Positions 1 to 8,649 are shown, counted from the stretch's first letter. The stretch is DNA of 10,060 bases from an uncultured Dehalococcoidales bacterium (GCA_905614375.1 CAJQSP010000008.1:1-10060); one strand, 5' to 3'. A program made the numbers and translations. Notes: generated from the sequence alone by a model not told the origin.

Positions 1-1
1 T

Positions 2-2452
<2,451 letters not shown>

Positions 2453-2462
2453 CTAGCTGGTT

Positions 2463-2485
2463 CTCCCTCCCAGTGTGGGAGGGAG
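2463..2485. repeat. Perfect stem-loop, REP-like element after gyrB
   Basis: CTCCCTCCCA (2463-2472), loop GTG, then TGGGAGGGAG (2476-2485) form a perfect 10-bp stem 10 bases after the gyrB stop codon. A further related block, GAGGGTGGGAG, follows at 2489-2499. There is no T-run on either strand, so this is not a standard intrinsic terminator. The CTCCC/GGGAG pattern resembles dispersed palindromic repeats common in many bacterial genomes. Only one copy is visible here, so repeat status is inferred. It may still protect or end the gyrB transcript. Confidence 0.6.
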
Positions 2486-2555
2486 TTAGAGGGTGGGAGA
2501 CTTCGACGCGCGACCAAGTGAACCGCCAACTACCAGAACGAACACAAGCGGAAGA

Positions 2556-2663
2556 ATGGCTGTGACACCTCAGCCCAAAGTGACCCCTTACGACGCTCCC
2601 CGTAATATTCCAGCTACAGATCATGAAAAAGCGATCATGAAGTTCGTGTTTTCTCTGATCTAA
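2556..2663 (+). other. Doubtful small ORF, 35 codons, or gene remnant
   Basis: ATG at 2556 opens a 35-residue frame ending in TAA at 2661-2663. The peptide starts MAVTPQPKVTPYDAPRN and ends in KAIMKFVFSLI. It reads like a soluble N-terminus followed by the start of a hydrophobic segment that stops early. A GGAAG lies only one base before the ATG, too close for a normal ribosome-binding site, and no promoter is evident. It could be the stub of a decayed membrane protein gene, a real microprotein, or chance. I do not recognise a family. Confidence 0.2.
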
Positions 2664-2819
2664 TCGCTCCTAAATCATCAGGATCGTACGCAAAACTCGA
2701 ACTAATATTGGAGATGAATTGAACCATCCCAATAACAATGCAATCGCTTCGGCATCTCAACGACGCAAAACGATATATCTCGAAGTAAGCGAATGTTAAT
2801 TGAACTTAAGCATCATCAC

Positions 2820-3413
2820 TCAGAAAGTGCCATCGTTAACCGCGATCGTTACTTTCCCATCTGGCGTCGATTCCCACAGCTTGAAGAACGGAATGCCTCT
2901 ACGCTCAAGCTCGGCATCGCCGCCTTGATGCCGGTCGAGAATCGCCATAGCTAGCACAACCTTGCATCCACTCGCCTCGACCGCATCAATTGCCGGGAAC
3001 AACGAACCACCGGTTGAAATTGTGTCGTCAAAGGCAGCAACTTTCATACCCCGCTGAAGATTACCTTCGATCTGCTTACCGGCGCCGTGTTCTTTCTGCT
3101 CGGGTCTAACAAAGAACCCTGTGCGCTTCTTGCCGTCCAGATGCGAACGTAAAGCCAACGCACCAACAATAGGAACGGCGGCAACGGTAGGACCACCGAA
3201 CGCCTCTATTAGATCATCATCCATCGCAATACTGAACGCTCGCGAAATCAGATCTGCTCCTTCAGGATCAGTCGAAAGCATCCGACCGTCGAAGTAGTAG
3301 GTGCTTTTCGCACCTGATGACAACGTGAAATCACCAAAACGAAGCGAATCAAGCTCCATTGCACGATCGTACAAGCGAGTCGCAATGCTTTTTAGGTCAG
3401 ATCGGTTGTCCAT
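2820..3413 (-). CDS. pyrE: Orotate phosphoribosyltransferase
   Basis: Cytosolic enzyme joining orotate and PRPP to give OMP, the fifth step of de novo UMP synthesis. At 197 residues it has typical family length. Visible features are GDFTLSSGAKSTYYFDGR (27-44), the substrate segment FFVRPEQKEHGAGKQIEG (100-117) and the PRPP-binding loop AAFDDTISTGGS (126-137). The usual RKExKxHG reads RPEQKEHG, so proline 104 replaces a commonly conserved lysine, while the lysine at 107 and histidine at 109 remain. The ATG at 3411-3413 is supported by an AGGAG (3425-3429, minus strand) 11 bases upstream. It is the last gene of the obgE-nadD-pyrE run, 18 bases after the nadD stop. No terminator hairpin is obvious downstream. 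Confidence 0.93.
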   Translation of the reverse strand: MDNRSDLKSIATRLYDRAMELDSLRFGDFTLSSGAKSTYYFDGRMLSTDPEGADLISRAFSIAMDDDLIEAFGGPTVAAVPIVGALALRSHLDGKKRTGFFVRPEQKEHGAGKQIEGNLQRGMKVAAFDDTISTGGSLFPAIDAVEASGCKVVLAMAILDRHQGGDAELERRGIPFFKLWESTPDGKVTIAVNDGTF

Positions 3414-3431
3414 ACGCAGAAATGCTCCTGA

Positions 3432-4043
3432 TTAGTTATATAAACCTTGATTTTCTATGAACTCAGCGACCGAACTCGGAACCAAGTCACCGACTGATCG
3501 CTTATCCGAAAGAAAACCCCGCACGCGGGTCGCCGAAATGTCGATCATTGGACCCTCAAGATACTCTGCCCCGATCGCAGGGTGTGAACCATCGAGGCCA
3601 TCGATCTGAAGATCCTGGCCCGGTCGCCCCACGGCAACGATAGTAGCCAGTTCCGGAATCCGATTACCGTCTTTCCAACGATCCATCGACAACGCTGAGT
3701 CTGCACCAACGATCAGGAACAGCTCAGCCGAGTCACCAAGTTTAGCTCGCAAGTCATTGAGCGTATCGACTGTATAAGTCGATCCTTCTCGCTTGATATC
3801 GATATCAGATGCCGAAAAACCGGGCATGCCTGATACAGCTAGTTCAACCATCCGCAAACGATCGCTTGCAGATGCAACAGACGGATTTTCACGCAACCAT
3901 TGATCAGAAGTAACGACAAACAGCACCTGATCGAGTTCAAGATCTTCTTGAACAGCTGACGCTACCGCTAAATGTCCGTTGTGAACGGGATCGAACGTGC
4001 CGCCAAACACGCCCACTCTCTTGGTAATGCGTGAAGTAAACAT
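3432..4043 (-). CDS. nadD: Nicotinate-mononucleotide adenylyltransferase
   Basis: Transfers AMP from ATP to nicotinate mononucleotide, giving deamido-NAD in NAD synthesis; cytosolic. The 203-residue protein has the nucleotidyltransferase signature GGTFDPVHNGH (14-24), STYTVDTL (88-95), IVGADS (111-116) with W123, GRPG (139-142) and the C-terminal ISATRVR (169-175). This set separates it from the related CoaD. The loop that reads PPHK in many NadD proteins is replaced here by DQWLRENP (47-54). From memory, a QPWLK-like form occurs in Dehalococcoidia, which fits the proposed lineage. The ATG shares one base with the obgE TAA (TAATG), and only weak GGGA precedes it, so translation is probably coupled to obgE. 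obgE-nadD adjacency is a common bacterial arrangement. Confidence 0.93.
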   Translation of the reverse strand: MFTSRITKRVGVFGGTFDPVHNGHLAVASAVQEDLELDQVLFVVTSDQWLRENPSVASASDRLRMVELAVSGMPGFSASDIDIKREGSTYTVDTLNDLRAKLGDSAELFLIVGADSALSMDRWKDGNRIPELATIVAVGRPGQDLQIDGLDGSHPAIGAEYLEGPMIDISATRVRGFLSDKRSVGDLVPSSVAEFIENQGLYN

Positions 4044-5332
4044 TAGTCCCAGTCGAATTCCCAGTTACCGATCAACACCGTGTCACCCGATTCCAGACCG
4101 GCAGTTTTAAGCGCTTTGGTAACTTTCAACTCGTCCAGACGCCGGTGAAACTGCAATCGAGCTTCATGCGAATCCAAATTACTACCCTTAGCGAGACGAA
4201 CCGCTTTCGTGTGAACAATCCGAAGTTGACCATCGGGTTCTCGAACTACGACTTCTGTAGATTTTCTTACAACCGGTCGAAGCACGGGGATTTGTTCTTC
4301 AGGTAATTCTGAAGCCGCCGGTTCGTACTCGTACGACGAGCTCAGCAGGTGAAACATCGCCTGCTTTAGCTCATCTAGACCATCGTATGTCGCTGCAGAA
4401 ACGAAGAACGTTTCGGAATGAAGTCCATCAACATCCTTCAGAGCTTCTTCAATCTCTTCTTTCAAAACCGATACTTCATCAAGGTCGAGTTTGTTAACCG
4501 CCAGAATCTGAGGCTTCTTTGCAAGTCCAGGATCGTACTGAGTGATCTCTTCATTGATCGCTTTGATCCTGCCCGGAACATCGTCTTCACTACCGTCGAC
4601 AACGTGAACAAGAGCACGAGTTCGCTGAACATGCTTCAGAAATTCGTCGCCTAATCCAATGCCTGTGTGAGCACCTTCGATCAATCCTGGAATGTCGACC
4701 GCAACAAATGCTTGCGTTCCCGATTCAACCACGCCTAGAACGGGTTCAAGCGTAGTGAACGGGTAATCTGCTACTTTAGGCCGAGCTGCGCTAATAGCCG
4801 TCAATATGCTCGACTTACCGGCGTTAGGCATTCCGATGAGACCTACATCAGCAATAAGCTTCAGATTTAGGCGAACTCGACGTATCTCACCATCACCCCC
4901 TGCTTCAGCCAGAAGTGGTTCCTGATGAGTAGCTGTTACGAAGTGAGCGTTTCCCCATCCACCACGACCACCTTCAGCAACAATCATCCGCTGCCCATGG
5001 CGGCTCAGATCACCAATTAGTTCTTTGTCTTCGGCATCTTCCCAAAGCCAAACCTCAGTCCCTACCGGAACGGATACTTCAACACCTTCACCTTTGGCAC
5101 CGTTACGAACATGGCCATCTCCCTTCGTCCCATTTTTTGCAATGAAATGAGGTTGCCAATGAAACTTCGTAAGAGTGTTAATAGATTTATCGGCTACGAG
5201 GACTACGTCGCCACCGTGACCACCGTCACCACCCCCTGGTCCACCACGCGGAAGAAGCGCCTCTCGAATGAAAGCGACAAGTCCGTGTCCACCGTTTCCG
5301 GCGCGAACTTCTATTACTGCAGAATCTAACAT
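4043..5332 (-). CDS. obgE: Obg-family GTPase (CgtA)
   Basis: GTP-binding protein involved in late large-subunit ribosome assembly and linked to growth and stress control. The 429-residue protein shows all three family domains. The glycine-rich Obg fold covers about 1-157, with GGPGGGDGGHGGD at 30-42. The G domain has G1 GMPNAGKSS (167-175), the switch I segment YPFTT (190-194), G3 DIPG (213-216), G4 NKLD (280-283) and G5 SAA (312-314). The C-terminal OCT domain (about 350-429) ends GNWEFDWD. G1, G3, G4 and G5 are all intact. It heads the obgE-nadD-pyrE run and starts at the edge of the AT-rich origin region. The ATG at 5330-5332 has no visible Shine-Dalgarno sequence; instead a perfect DnaA box reaches into the start codon. 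The next methionine codons would destroy the Obg fold, so this start is preferred. Confidence 0.96.
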   Translation of the reverse strand: MLDSAVIEVRAGNGGHGLVAFIREALLPRGGPGGGDGGHGGDVVLVADKSINTLTKFHWQPHFIAKNGTKGDGHVRNGAKGEGVEVSVPVGTEVWLWEDAEDKELIGDLSRHGQRMIVAEGGRGGWGNAHFVTATHQEPLLAEAGGDGEIRRVRLNLKLIADVGLIGMPNAGKSSILTAISAARPKVADYPFTTLEPVLGVVESGTQAFVAVDIPGLIEGAHTGIGLGDEFLKHVQRTRALVHVVDGSEDDVPGRIKAINEEITQYDPGLAKKPQILAVNKLDLDEVSVLKEEIEEALKDVDGLHSETFFVSAATYDGLDELKQAMFHLLSSSYEYEPAASELPEEQIPVLRPVVRKSTEVVVREPDGQLRIVHTKAVRLAKGSNLDSHEARLQFHRRLDELKVTKALKTAGLESGDTVLIGNWEFDWD

Positions 5333-5340
5333 GTGTATAA
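5332..5340 (-). promoter_or_regulatory. DnaA box, perfect, on the obgE start
   Basis: The minus strand reads TTATACACA, a full match to TTATNCACA. Its last base is the second base of the obgE ATG. Bound DnaA here could block obgE transcription or initiation while marking the left edge of the origin. Confidence 0.65.
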
Positions 5341-5400
5341 CCGGATTAAATAATTATTCTAGTTAATTAATCTTCATATCAGTAACCATTGTTTATATGT
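5341..5400. other. Candidate DNA unwinding element
   Basis: This is the most AT-rich row of the window, with 14 G or C in 60 bases, and it includes the palindrome TTAATTAA (5363-5370). It lies between the perfect DnaA boxes at 5332-5340 and 5398-5406, a sensible position for duplex opening. A second AT-rich patch, 5551-5570, is an alternative. The role is inferred. Confidence 0.4.
5356..5361 (-). promoter_or_regulatory. Possible -10 element for obgE
   Basis: The minus strand reads TAGAAT, five of six matches to TATAAT. It would start transcription near 5349, leaving a leader of about 16 bases without a Shine-Dalgarno sequence. No good -35 hexamer sits at 16-18 bases, so support is weak, though the same TAGAAT appears in the stronger promoter at 8710-8739. 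Confidence 0.25.
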
Positions 5401-5406
5401 GAATAA
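5398..5406 (-). promoter_or_regulatory. DnaA box, perfect
   Basis: The minus strand reads TTATTCACA, a full match to TTATNCACA, in AT-rich sequence 57 bases from the box at the obgE start and in the same orientation. Confidence 0.7.
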
Positions 5407-5417
5407 CACTCTTATAT

Positions 5418-5426
5418 TGAGTATAA
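5418..5426 (-). promoter_or_regulatory. DnaA box, one mismatch
   Basis: The minus strand reads TTATACTCA, differing from TTATNCACA at position 7. It lies 11 bases beyond the perfect box at 5398-5406 in the same orientation, so the two could bind DnaA cooperatively. Confidence 0.45.
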
Positions 5427-5510
5427 AGATACTGTTGAGAAACGGTTGGTAACGAACTGTTAGTTATGTAAATACGTTGTTGGTAAATAATCTGCTGTCG
5501 AATAAGTTCT

Positions 5511-5519
5511 TGGGAATAA
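5511..5519 (-). promoter_or_regulatory. DnaA box, one mismatch
   Basis: The minus strand reads TTATTCCCA, differing from TTATNCACA at position 7. It is in the middle of the AT-rich gap. Confidence 0.35.
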
Positions 5520-5587
5520 ATTTTAACCGTTATTAGTGAAAAACCATTTCAAAATATTGGTATATTTATTCAGGTAGTAGTACGAAT

Positions 5588-5596
5588 ATATTCACA
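5588..5596 (+). promoter_or_regulatory. DnaA box, one mismatch
   Basis: The plus strand reads ATATTCACA, differing from TTATNCACA only at position 1. Its orientation is opposite to the left-hand boxes. Confidence 0.45.
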
Positions 5597-5629
5597 GTAA
5601 ACATAGGAAATTATTCGACGAATTATCAG

Positions 5630-5638
5630 TTGTTCACA
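5630..5638 (+). promoter_or_regulatory. DnaA box, one mismatch
   Basis: The plus strand reads TTGTTCACA, differing from TTATNCACA at position 3; TTGTNCACA-type boxes are used in some bacteria. It sits inside the short palindrome GTTGTTCACAAC (5629-5640), 44 bases from the dnaA stop. Confidence 0.45.
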
Positions 5639-5682
5639 ACGATCCGAAACTGGTTAGCAATCGTCCGAGCGAAAACGAACAT

Positions 5683-7083
5683 CTACTTTGTTGTGATGTT
5701 GACCCTGCGAGCTCGAATTACGATGTCTCTAACTGCGGCAAGATCATGCCTTACGGAGCTATCCGTTTCCAATAATTTCTCAAAGCGCTTCTGAGCATAT
5801 AGAACGGTCGAGTGATCCTTACCGCCGAGCGCCTCTCCAACTCGCGCGGAAGTCAGATGAGTGTCTTCCCTCAGCATGTACATCGCCATACGGCGAGCCG
5901 CGGCAGTCGCCTTGTCTCGTCGTTTACTAGTAATGAGATCGACAGTTACACCGCTGAATTCTGATATTGATTTTAGTATTTCATCAACCGATGCAACGTC
6001 TTTCGGAGTTTCAGCCAGAAGACTCTTAAGCGCTTGATCGGCGAGTTCAGTCGTAACTGGACTTCCGATCAGCTGCGAATAGGCGATAACTCGATTGAGT
6101 GCACCTTCTAACTCGCGAACGTTTTGGTGAGCACGTTGAGCTATCTGATCCACAACCGCTGGATCAAGATTACGAGCCTTACTCTGCAATATCGCGTACC
6201 GAGATTCGTAGTCAGGTGGTTGTATGTCTACTTCGAGTCCGCCTGCAAGACGCGACTGGATACGTTCTTGTAGCAAACTCTTGCTTGCCGGCTCATCGCC
6301 AGTGATGACGATCTGCTTGCCAGTCATATGCAACTCGTTGAACGTATGGAAGAAACCTTCCTGAGTTTGCGGTTTCGAAGCGATGAACTGAATATCGTCG
6401 ACCAATAGCACGTCGGGACTTCTGTAACGCTCGCGGAACTTATTGGCCGTTCCCTCGCGAATCGCGCTGATGTACTCGTTAGTGAATCGCTCACTGCTTA
6501 CATACATAACCTTCAGACCACGCAAAACTAAGGTGTGACCAATGGCGTTCAACAGGTGAGTCTTACCAAGCCCTACTTCTGAATATATATACAGAGGGTT
6601 GTAGGCACTTCCTGGTGACTCCGCGACTTTGGCTGCCGCAGCCTGAGCAAGGCGGTTTGATGGGCCTGCAATGAATGTCTCGAAATTGAAAGATGGCTTG
6701 AGCGCATAGGACTTCGCGTAGTCGATTTTCCCAGCGGTCTCATTTGGCTCATATTCCGACGATTCAGAGTGGTCTGAAATCAGAGTTTCTGACTGCTCTT
6801 CACGGGTCGAACCTTGGATATTGAACTGTACTTCAAGCTTTCGTCCGGCGACTCGTGAAACGGTTCTGAGGATTGTTCCCGAAAGACGCTTCTCGAGCAT
6901 CTCTGCTGCGAAAGGTGACGGCGTGGAAATCGTAAGGATGTCATCAGATAATCTTACCGCTGAAGTAGGTTTTAACCACGTTTCGTAGTTGGGTCTGGGG
7001 ATTTCAAGTTGGAGCTGTCCCAGAGCTGCTGACCAGATTTGTCGTGCGTTATCCGTTGCCAAACCCTCACTAATTTTGGACAC
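5683..7083 (-). CDS. dnaA: Chromosomal replication initiator DnaA
   Basis: ATP-dependent initiator that binds DnaA boxes and opens oriC. The 466-residue protein has all family domains. Domain I is about 12-90, followed by a short acidic linker (about 91-128). The AAA+ core has Walker A SEVGLGKT (168-175), Walker B LLVDD (226-230), arginine-finger region ERIQSR (273-278) and sensor 2 NVRELEGALNR (321-331). The DNA-binding domain IV carries the signature GGKDHSTVLYA (420-430). Walker A begins with serine where DnaA normally has glycine. The start is GTG at 7081-7083, with AGGGG five bases upstream; no later methionine keeps domain I. The frame stays open to a stop at 7141-7143 but offers no better start. 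The gene reads towards the AT-rich origin, as dnaA does upstream of dnaN in Bacillus, but here obgE takes that place. Confidence 0.97.
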   Translation of the reverse strand: MSKISEGLATDNARQIWSAALGQLQLEIPRPNYETWLKPTSAVRLSDDILTISTPSPFAAEMLEKRLSGTILRTVSRVAGRKLEVQFNIQGSTREEQSETLISDHSESSEYEPNETAGKIDYAKSYALKPSFNFETFIAGPSNRLAQAAAAKVAESPGSAYNPLYIYSEVGLGKTHLLNAIGHTLVLRGLKVMYVSSERFTNEYISAIREGTANKFRERYRSPDVLLVDDIQFIASKPQTQEGFFHTFNELHMTGKQIVITGDEPASKSLLQERIQSRLAGGLEVDIQPPDYESRYAILQSKARNLDPAVVDQIAQRAHQNVRELEGALNRVIAYSQLIGSPVTTELADQALKSLLAETPKDVASVDEILKSISEFSGVTVDLITSKRRDKATAAARRMAMYMLREDTHLTSARVGEALGGKDHSTVLYAQKRFEKLLETDSSVRHDLAAVRDIVIRARRVNITTK

Positions 7084-7128
7084 AAGTGCCCCTGAGCCAG
7101 TAATTTTGGCTTGTAAAAATATCGACCG

Positions 7129-7141
7129 ATTATGTGGATGC
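7129..7141 (-). promoter_or_regulatory. Possible dnaA -10 with degenerate DnaA box
   Basis: The minus strand reads GCATCCACA (7133-7141; seven of nine matches to TTATCCACA) running into CATAAT (7129-7134; five of six matches to TATAAT). This would allow DnaA to repress its own gene, as in many bacteria. No good -35 is present and the box has two mismatches, so the call is tentative. Confidence 0.25.
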
Positions 7142-7370
7142 TATGGTCGGCGTTTTCGGCAGATGGATGTTGCCTGTGGTGGTGCTGACCTGAGGGCAAC
7201 CGTACCATGCAGTAGGCTGGTGTATGCAACCCCTTCAATGGGTCAATCGGCTCGAATTTATAACCAATTTCCCAACAATATTGTGACAACAATCGCGCTC
7301 AAGTTTGAACGACCGTTAAAATTAACATTTCTCCGACAATGCAAGCGCCGACCGGACTAGCGATTTCAGC

Positions 7371-7386
7371 GCGCCGCGCCCGGCGC
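7371..7386. repeat. GC-rich hairpin in the fmt leader
   Basis: GCGCCG (7371-7376), loop CGCC, CGGCGC (7381-7386) form a perfect 6-bp all-GC stem ending 20 bases before the fmt ATG. No T-run follows on either strand, so it is not an intrinsic terminator. It might affect fmt message stability or translation, or be a protein site; no function is shown. Confidence 0.45.
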
Positions 7387-7406
7387 AATGCTTATAAAGT
7401 GATCAC

Positions 7407-8351
7407 ATGCGAATAGTATTTTTTGGATCGCCCGCTGAAGCTGCTGAATCTCTTGAGTCGTTGATCGCAGAGGGTCACGATATTGCCGCGGTCTACAGCC
7501 AGCCCGACCGAAAGTCCGGTCGAGGCAGAAAAAAGACAGCCACGCCCGTTAAATCGTTCGCTATGCAAAGCCATCTACCCGTCGTCACTCCAAAAGATCT
7601 TAGAAACAACGTTGAAGAGATAGAACGGCTCACTGATCTAAAGGCTGATGCGTTCGTAGTAGTGGCGTATGGAAGAATCCTTCCAGCAGAAATTCTTCAA
7701 GTGCCCCAAATGGGAGTAGTTAACATCCACCCATCGCTATTGCCGAAGTACAGAGGACCAAGCCCGGTAGTAACGGCAATCCTTGAAGGCGATAACACCG
7801 TTGGCGTCACAATAATGCTGCTGGACGAAGGAATGGACACTGGGCCCATCCTCGCTCAATCGACGCCTATGCAGCTATCGGGCACCGAAAAGGGTGCTGA
7901 ACTGCAAGATGCGCTGTTTAAGGAAGGGGCATCTATGCTCCCTGATGTTCTTAAAGGGCTTCAAGAGGGGACGCTCGCCGCAGAGCCACAAGACGATACC
8001 AAGGCGAGCGTCACTAGGCTTATCGACAGATCAGACGGTGAGATCGATTGGGCGTCGCCTGCGGAACGCATAGATCGAATGATTCGTGCGTACGATCCTT
8101 GGCCGGGAACGTTCACTAGCTGGAACGGTAAGGGCTTGAAGGTGCTTGATGCTCAGATTAGTTCCGCATCGGCATTTGGGGCTGCAGTAGGTGCTGGCGT
8201 AGTTGTGATTGACGAAGGCCGAGTAAATGTCGGCACTGGGTCAGCGTTGATCGAGCTAAAGAAAGTTCAACTCGAAGGTCGCCAAGCCATTGCGGCCGCC
8301 GACTTCCTGATGGGTCAATCCGACTTCGACGGCGCAACGTTAGGGACTTAG
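7407..8351 (+). CDS. fmt: Methionyl-tRNA formyltransferase
   Basis: Adds a formyl group from 10-formyl-tetrahydrofolate to methionyl-initiator tRNA before translation starts; cytosolic. The 314-residue length is typical. The N-terminal catalytic domain begins MRIVFFGSPA and carries the catalytic trio N106, H108 (NIHPSLLPKYRG, 106-117) and D144 (LLDEGMDTGPIL, 138-149), matching N108, H110 and D146 of the E. coli enzyme. The C-terminal tRNA-binding domain is about 205-314, with DGEIDW and YDPWPGTF visible. The ATG at 7407 fits the family N-terminus. The preceding AAAGTGATC is at most a weak ribosome-binding site. The usual neighbour def (peptide deformylase) is not in the window. The gene ends 4 bases from the end of the convergent NIPSNAP-family gene. 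Confidence 0.96.
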   Translation: MRIVFFGSPAEAAESLESLIAEGHDIAAVYSQPDRKSGRGRKKTATPVKSFAMQSHLPVVTPKDLRNNVEEIERLTDLKADAFVVVAYGRILPAEILQVPQMGVVNIHPSLLPKYRGPSPVVTAILEGDNTVGVTIMLLDEGMDTGPILAQSTPMQLSGTEKGAELQDALFKEGASMLPDVLKGLQEGTLAAEPQDDTKASVTRLIDRSDGEIDWASPAERIDRMIRAYDPWPGTFTSWNGKGLKVLDAQISSASAFGAAVGAGVVVIDEGRVNVGTGSALIELKKVQLEGRQAIAAADFLMGQSDFDGATLGT

Positions 8352-8355
8352 CGTT

Positions 8356-8649
8356 CTACGCGGTTTCGATCTGAACGATTTCGCGGTGCGAGAGGTGGCT
8401 TCGTACGTGGTCGACGTTAGCCAGCCAGTATTCGCTTCCGTAGAACTTGGCTTCGGCAGTTGCGATGTTTGCAACATCGTCGCCGTACGATCGAATCCAG
8501 ATGAACTGAGTGCGCTCTTCGTTAACCCAACTGCTTTCAACCTTGATACCGGCTTCATTCATTGCAGGGATGAGCTTTGGGAAAGCCTCGAGCCAGCTGT
8601 CGAGCATTCCTTTGTTAATGGTGTACGTGCGCAAGTGGGCAACTGTCAT
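8356..8649 (-). CDS. NIPSNAP-family protein, function unknown
   Basis: A 97-residue protein starting MTVAHLRTYTINKG. The pattern LRTYTI near the N-terminus, then a helix (GMLDSWLEAFPKLIPAMNEA), then IKVESSWVNEERTQFIWIRSYGD is typical of the NIPSNAP branch of small ferredoxin-like alpha/beta barrel proteins, which usually form dimers. No signal peptide or membrane segment is visible. The frame also opens with a TTG at 8671-8673, eight codons upstream. The ATG at 8647-8649 is chosen because a GGAG lies 11 bases upstream and the resulting N-terminus fits the family. Its promoter is probably at 8710-8739. Substrate and role cannot be read from the sequence; neighbouring fmt and ffh give no metabolic clue. 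Fold assignment is fairly secure, function is not. Confidence 0.8.
   Translation of the reverse strand: MTVAHLRTYTINKGMLDSWLEAFPKLIPAMNEAGIKVESSWVNEERTQFIWIRSYGDDVANIATAEAKFYGSEYWLANVDHVRSHLSHREIVQIETA

Larger units (their letters stand above)
2453..2819. other. Intergenic gap between convergent gyrB and pyrE
   Basis: These 367 bases lie between the 3' ends of rightward gyrB and leftward pyrE. They hold the stem-loop at 2463-2485 and a doubtful 35-codon ORF at 2556-2663. Within the latter, GATCATGAA occurs twice 16 bases apart (2617 and 2633). No tRNA, clear promoter or U-tract terminator was seen on either strand. Confidence 0.7.
5333..5682. other. Probable replication origin (oriC)
   Basis: These 350 gene-free bases lie between the dnaA stop and the obgE start. 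By count, 5341-5640 is about 28% GC, far below the roughly 40-58% of sampled coding rows. Six DnaA-box matches with at most one mismatch to TTATNCACA lie in or at the edge of it. Four are on the minus strand in the obgE-proximal half (5332-5519) and two on the plus strand in the dnaA-proximal part (5588-5638). GTTGGTAA is repeated at 5445 and 5479. AT-rich sequence next to dnaA with clustered boxes is the standard signature of bacterial oriC. Replication start itself is inferred. No gene or RNA was seen here. Confidence 0.8.
7084..7406. other. Divergent intergenic region between dnaA and fmt
   Basis: These 323 bases must carry the promoters of both divergent genes. They hold a weak -10 and DnaA-box-like pair for dnaA (7129-7141), a 6-bp inverted repeat GTTGCC/GGCAAC (7169-7174 and 7195-7200) with a 20-base loop, and a GC-rich hairpin before fmt (7371-7386). 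CCAAAATTA (minus strand) is repeated at 7071-7079 and 7101-7109 on both sides of the dnaA start. No well-matched promoter for fmt was found and no gene is supported. Confidence 0.6.

Noticed and set aside
2463..2485. Stem-loop as a standard intrinsic terminator for gyrB
   Set aside because: No run of T follows on either strand.
5111..5329. 72-codon plus-strand ORF inside obgE
   Set aside because: It is antisense to the glycine-rich Obg domain and has no family features.
5566..5582. TTATTCAGG followed by TAGTAGTA, resembling a DnaA box with a DnaA-trio element
   Set aside because: The box has two mismatches, and the TAG run is on the wrong strand relative to it compared with the Bacillus arrangement, so it is not called.
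6989..7360. 123-codon plus-strand ORF and the 106-codon minus-strand ORF (6972-7292) at the dnaA 5' end
   Set aside because: Both overlap the well-supported dnaA N-terminal coding region in other frames and show no recognisable domain.
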